Shown piece after piece: positions 5,490 through 8,049 of a DNA stretch of 8,049 bases. Source of the stretch: Anaerolineae bacterium (lineage in GTDB: Bacteria; Chloroflexota; Anaerolineae; Aggregatilineales; UBA3940); contig JADZAD010000040.1 in the NCBI GenBank assembly GCA_020852775.1, positions 1 through 8,049 on the forward strand. Direction: 5' to 3'. Position numbers and translations under genes: made by a program. The notes under the pieces were generated by a model. That model ran no database searches. It was not told where the DNA came from and saw nothing but the letters and a program-made list of their open reading frames with translations. Within the stretch, counting starts at the first letter, position 1, and the number at the start of each line of letters is the position of its first letter.

Positions 5490-7295
5490 TCAATCCTGAT
5501 CCAGTTTGAGCACCGCCATAAACGCCTCCTGCGAGACCTCAACCTGGCCAATCATCTTCATGCGCTTCTTGCCTTTTTTCTGCTTCTCCAGCAATTTGCG
5601 CTTGCGGGTGATATCACCGCCGTAGCACTTCGCCAGAACGTCCTTACGCAGCGCCTTGACGTTTGCCCGGCTGATCACCTTGCTGCCGACAGCGGCCTGT
5701 ACCGGCACGACGAACAACTGAGACGGGATCAGGTCTTTGAGCTTGCTGACCATAGCCTGCCCCTTGTGATAGGCGTCCTCCCGGTGGACGATCAACGCCA
5801 GTGCATCCACCGGGACCTGGTTCACGAGGACATCCAGCTTGACCAGGTCCCCCTGCCGGTACCCCTCGAACCGGTAATCGAGTGACGCATAACCCCGTGT
5901 CACCGATTTTAGCTTGTCGTAGAAGTCAACGATCAGTTCAGCCAGCGGGATGTTATAACGCAGCAGAACGCGGTTCTTATCCAGGTAGTCCGTGGCGACG
6001 TACTCCCCATGCTTCTTGGTGACAAGCTCCATGATCACACCGATGAACTCGGTCGGGCTGTAGATTTCGATACTCATCCACGGCTGACGGATCGCCTCGA
6101 TAGAGCCTTCCTCGGGCAGTTGGGCCGGGCTGTCTATCTGTATGACCTCGTTCGTATTACGCAGCACGACTTCATATTCGACGCTTGGCGCAGTGACCAC
6201 GATATCCAGATCGTATTCCCGCTCAAGGCGTTCCTGCACGATCTCCATATGGAACAGCCCCAGGAAGCCCGCCCGGAAGCCGAAACCAAGCGCCTGAGAT
6301 GTCTCCGGTTCGAACGTCAGCGAGGCGTCATTCAACTGGAGCTTTTCAAGCGCGTCACGCAGCAGCGGGAAATCATCGCTCTCTGTCGGATATATGCCTG
6401 CAAACACCATCGGCTTGGCAGGCTGGTAACCAGGTAGCGGGGTGTCCGCGGGCTGCTGCGCGGAAGTCACCGTGTCACCGACGCGCACCTCGCGGATTGT
6501 CTTGAGTCCGGTAGCGATATAGCCAACTTCGCCGGCCATAAGAGCGCCCGTCGGCTTCATTACCGGCGAGAAGATACCACGCTCGATCGGCTCCACAACC
6601 GCATCTGTCGCCATCATCAGGAGTTTAGCGCGGGTATCCAGTACACCGTCAAACACCCTGACGTAGGCAATCACACCCTTATAGGCGTCATAGTGGCTGT
6701 CAAAGATCAGCGCGCGCAGAGGCGCCTCCGCCTTCCCCCGCGGCGGAGGGATGCGGCGTACAACCGCCTCAAGCACGTCCTCGACATGCAGGCCTGTCTT
6801 GGCTGATATCTGCAGCACATCGGTGGCATCCACCCCCAGCAAGCTCTCGATCTCCTCAGCAACTTCGTCTGCCCGGGACGCAGGCAGATCGATCTTGTTG
6901 ATCACCGGGATGATCTCCAGGTTCGCATCCAGGGCCAGAAACAGATTGGCAAGCGTCTGCGCTTCAATCCCCTGGGTCGCGTCTACCACAAGGATCGCCC
7001 CTTCGCAGGCTTGCAGAGCGCGCGAAACCTCATACGAGAAGTCTACGTGGCCGGGAGTGTCAATCAGGTTTATCTCATAGGTATGGCCATCATGCGCGGC
7101 GTAGCTCATACGCACAGCACTCGCCTTGATGGTTACACCACGCTCCTGTTCGAGATCCATCGAGTCCAGCAGGCGCGCGGTCATATCGCGCTCTTCGACC
7201 GTGCGGGTTATCTCCAGCAGTCGATCAGCAAGCGTGCTCTTGCCGTGGTCAATATGCGCGATGATACAGAAGTTTCTGACGTATTGTTGGTCCAT
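5490..7295 (-). CDS. lepA: Elongation factor 4 (LepA), ribosome-associated translational GTPase
   Basis: LepA/EF4 is a GTPase related to EF-G. It binds the ribosome, has been linked to back-translocation and to 30S biogenesis, and acts in the cytoplasm or loosely at the membrane. The G motifs are all present: AHIDHGKST (13-21), RGVTIK (52-57), DTPGH (79-83), NKID (133-136) and SAK (164-166). The EF4-specific C-terminal region is also present: CYGGDITRKRKLLEKQKKGKKRMK (557-580) and QEAF (589-592). The length of 601 is normal. The frame runs 47 codons further upstream, but that part resembles no LepA, while MDQQYVRNFCIIAHIDHGK is the standard N-terminus, so the ATG at 7295 is chosen. No Shine-Dalgarno is evident before it (GGTG is almost touching the ATG). 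A small oddity is PSQ in the C-terminal domain where PRQ is usual. The gene is apparently monocistronic. Confidence 0.97.
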   Translation of the reverse strand: MDQQYVRNFCIIAHIDHGKSTLADRLLEITRTVEERDMTARLLDSMDLEQERGVTIKASAVRMSYAAHDGHTYEINLIDTPGHVDFSYEVSRALQACEGAILVVDATQGIEAQTLANLFLALDANLEIIPVINKIDLPASRADEVAEEIESLLGVDATDVLQISAKTGLHVEDVLEAVVRRIPPPRGKAEAPLRALIFDSHYDAYKGVIAYVRVFDGVLDTRAKLLMMATDAVVEPIERGIFSPVMKPTGALMAGEVGYIATGLKTIREVRVGDTVTSAQQPADTPLPGYQPAKPMVFAGIYPTESDDFPLLRDALEKLQLNDASLTFEPETSQALGFGFRAGFLGLFHMEIVQERLEREYDLDIVVTAPSVEYEVVLRNTNEVIQIDSPAQLPEEGSIEAIRQPWMSIEIYSPTEFIGVIMELVTKKHGEYVATDYLDKNRVLLRYNIPLAELIVDFYDKLKSVTRGYASLDYRFEGYRQGDLVKLDVLVNQVPVDALALIVHREDAYHKGQAMVSKLKDLIPSQLFVVPVQAAVGSKVISRANVKALRKDVLAKCYGGDITRKRKLLEKQKKGKKRMKMIGQVEVSQEAFMAVLKLDQD

Positions 7296-7338
7296 GCACC
7301 ACAGTCTAACTGAAAGGGATAAGGCGTCACTGCGAGTA

Positions 7339-7344
7339 ATTTTA
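7339..7344 (-). promoter_or_regulatory. Candidate -10 box for lepA
   Basis: On the minus strand TAAAAT matches five of six consensus bases and lies 43 bases before the lepA start, giving a short leader. The -35 position carries only ATGCAA, a poor match. This is the best candidate on that strand in the gap. Confidence 0.3.
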
Positions 7345-7395
7345 CCCAAGCACAGCCTATGTTGCATTGCTGGCCCTGAAAATACGTTCTGCGGG

Positions 7396-7401
7396 TATAC
7401 T
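7396..7401 (+). promoter_or_regulatory. Candidate -10 box for the lipoprotein gene
   Basis: TATACT lies 121 bases before the lipoprotein start, in the 227-base gap shared with lepA. It is preceded by TCTGCG, as is the TATACT before cinA. No good -35 is seen. A TTGACC at 7475-7480 nearer the gene lacks a matching -10 box at 16-18 bases. Confidence 0.25.
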
Positions 7402-7509
7402 CCCTGCAAGTCTGACTCTCGTATGTGGCCCGTCATTCAGGCGCATTTCCGACAGCACGCCCGGGGGCGGCATCTTGACCGGCATATGGCAGGAACCCGG
7501 TATTCCTGC

Positions 7510-7515
7510 AGGAGA
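7510..7515 (+). promoter_or_regulatory. Ribosome binding site of the lipoprotein gene
   Basis: AGGAGA lies 7 bases before the ATG at 7523, the strongest Shine-Dalgarno in the window. It fixes the start of a gene that has no stop before the window ends. It partly overlaps the short palindrome TCCTGCAGGA (7504-7513). Confidence 0.75.
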
Positions 7516-7522
7516 CAGAGAC

Positions 7523-8049
7523 ATGCGTTTGACGCCAGCAAGCCTCTCTCTACTCGTACTCATTTCAGGCATTATGGCCTGCAACGCTCCATCTACCGGT
7601 ATCACCGCGACGACAACCGTCACCGCGACCATCGCTCCCACAGACCCGTCAGCGACAGACGCCATTGCCGGTATACCTGCGGCATCTGACACGGAAGCCT
7701 TTCTGAGGCAGTTGGAAGACGCACTGGCCGCCCGGGATCTGACCGCAGCGCAGAGCCTGATGGGGGACGCCTTCTTTGTCAGTTACTGGCAGTCCGACAG
7801 CGGAGCTATTTCGACGGACTCAGCCGTCGGTGTCCTGCGTAACGACTTCCTCAGCGGGAGTGCTGCGGTGCTGTTCGTCCCTGAGATAAACCCCTCAACC
7901 ATCGTTGGCGACTCGGTTCGCCTGGATGACCCGGGTATCGCAGCAACGGTCTTCAGTACCGGCTGGGGGGAAGCCGCCAGAGACCATGCCATTCTATATG
8001 TCGCTACTGACCTCAATGGGGCACTTTACTGGAGCGGCCTGATCTATGC
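7523..8049 (+). CDS. Putative lipoprotein of unknown function (3' partial)
   Basis: The frame is open from this ATG to the window edge (175 residues visible), with a strong Shine-Dalgarno in front. The N-terminus is a lipoprotein signal peptide: MRLTPASLSLLVLISG, then the lipobox IMAC with Cys20 as the lipidated residue. A linker rich in Thr, Ala and Pro (about residues 21-55) follows, typical of surface-tethered lipoproteins. From about residue 56 a globular part begins with a helix pair (EAFLRQLEDALAARDLTAAQSLMG) followed by strands. That order loosely recalls an NTF2/SnoaL-like domain used in many secreted bacterial proteins, but I cannot confirm it. The ending (LYVATDLNGALYWSGLIY) looks like beta strands before a further domain outside the window. 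It diverges from lepA. Existence of the gene is well supported; function is unknown. Confidence 0.82.
   Translation, partial: MRLTPASLSLLVLISGIMACNAPSTGITATTTVTATIAPTDPSATDAIAGIPAASDTEAFLRQLEDALAARDLTAAQSLMGDAFFVSYWQSDSGAISTDSAVGVLRNDFLSGSAAVLFVPEINPSTIVGDSVRLDDPGIAATVFSTGWGEAARDHAILYVATDLNGALYWSGLIY

Noticed and set aside
7296..7436. 47-residue N-terminal extension of LepA
   Set aside because: The extension matches no LepA, and the standard N-terminus begins exactly at the ATG at 7295; the upstream frame is just open by chance.
7458..7469. CGCCC-GG-GGGCG inverted repeat before the lipoprotein gene
   Set aside because: The five-base G/C arms with a two-base loop are expected by chance in GC-rich DNA, and no T-run follows, so it is neither a terminator nor a clear operator.
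7126..7689. Plus-strand 187-codon frame spanning the lepA start and the lipoprotein gene
   Set aside because: It overlaps conserved lepA codons antisense and the lipoprotein gene in another frame, has low-complexity Arg/His-rich content and no Shine-Dalgarno.
1..8049. Mobile element, defence island, CRISPR or other novel cassette
   Set aside because: There are no transposase, integrase, toxin or repeat-spacer patterns and no terminal repeats; the genes are conserved housekeeping genes flanked by exported-protein genes of similar base composition.

Overview
The window reads as ordinary chromosome from a GC-rich free-living bacterium, most likely a member of the Chloroflexota (Anaerolineae-like). 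That placement is inference. It rests on the exported proteins, which pair a trypsin-like peptidase with beta-sandwich repeats or are threonine/alanine-rich lipoproteins, and on the style of the MiaA C-terminus (IRQQYNWFR where proteobacteria have AKRQ-type residues). I see no phage, insertion sequence, CRISPR, tRNA or rRNA signal and no defence cassette.

Layout from left to right. (1) A gene cut by the left edge encodes a single-pass membrane-anchored protein, and 9 bases later a 749-residue secreted multidomain serine peptidase follows on the same strand. These two probably form one transcription unit for envelope or extracellular proteins. (2) Converging on it, and overlapping its 3' end by 17 bases, is a minus-strand pair yraN-miaA (nuclease-fold UPF0102 protein, then tRNA dimethylallyltransferase), whose genes overlap by 8 bases. 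(3) Divergent from yraN is cinA. The roughly 134-base gap between them holds an 18-base palindrome next to a TATACT box. (4) lepA (elongation factor 4) lies on the minus strand, tail to tail with cinA. (5) Divergent from lepA, a lipoprotein gene with a strong Shine-Dalgarno runs off the right edge. It is easy to miss because its reading frame has no stop inside the window.

Functionally the centre is housekeeping: tRNA A37 prenylation (miaA), a conserved DNA-associated nuclease-fold protein (yraN), nucleotide/NAD repair (cinA) and a ribosome-associated GTPase (lepA). The flanks encode exported proteins. The points most worth a second look are an EF-hand-like calcium loop bracketed by two cysteines inside the peptidase, an altered serine-nucleophile motif in the same enzyme, three divergent tandem beta-sandwich repeats behind it, a CinA C-terminal domain that has lost the NMN-deamidase signature, and the palindrome in the yraN/cinA gap. 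No gap between genes exceeds 300 bases.
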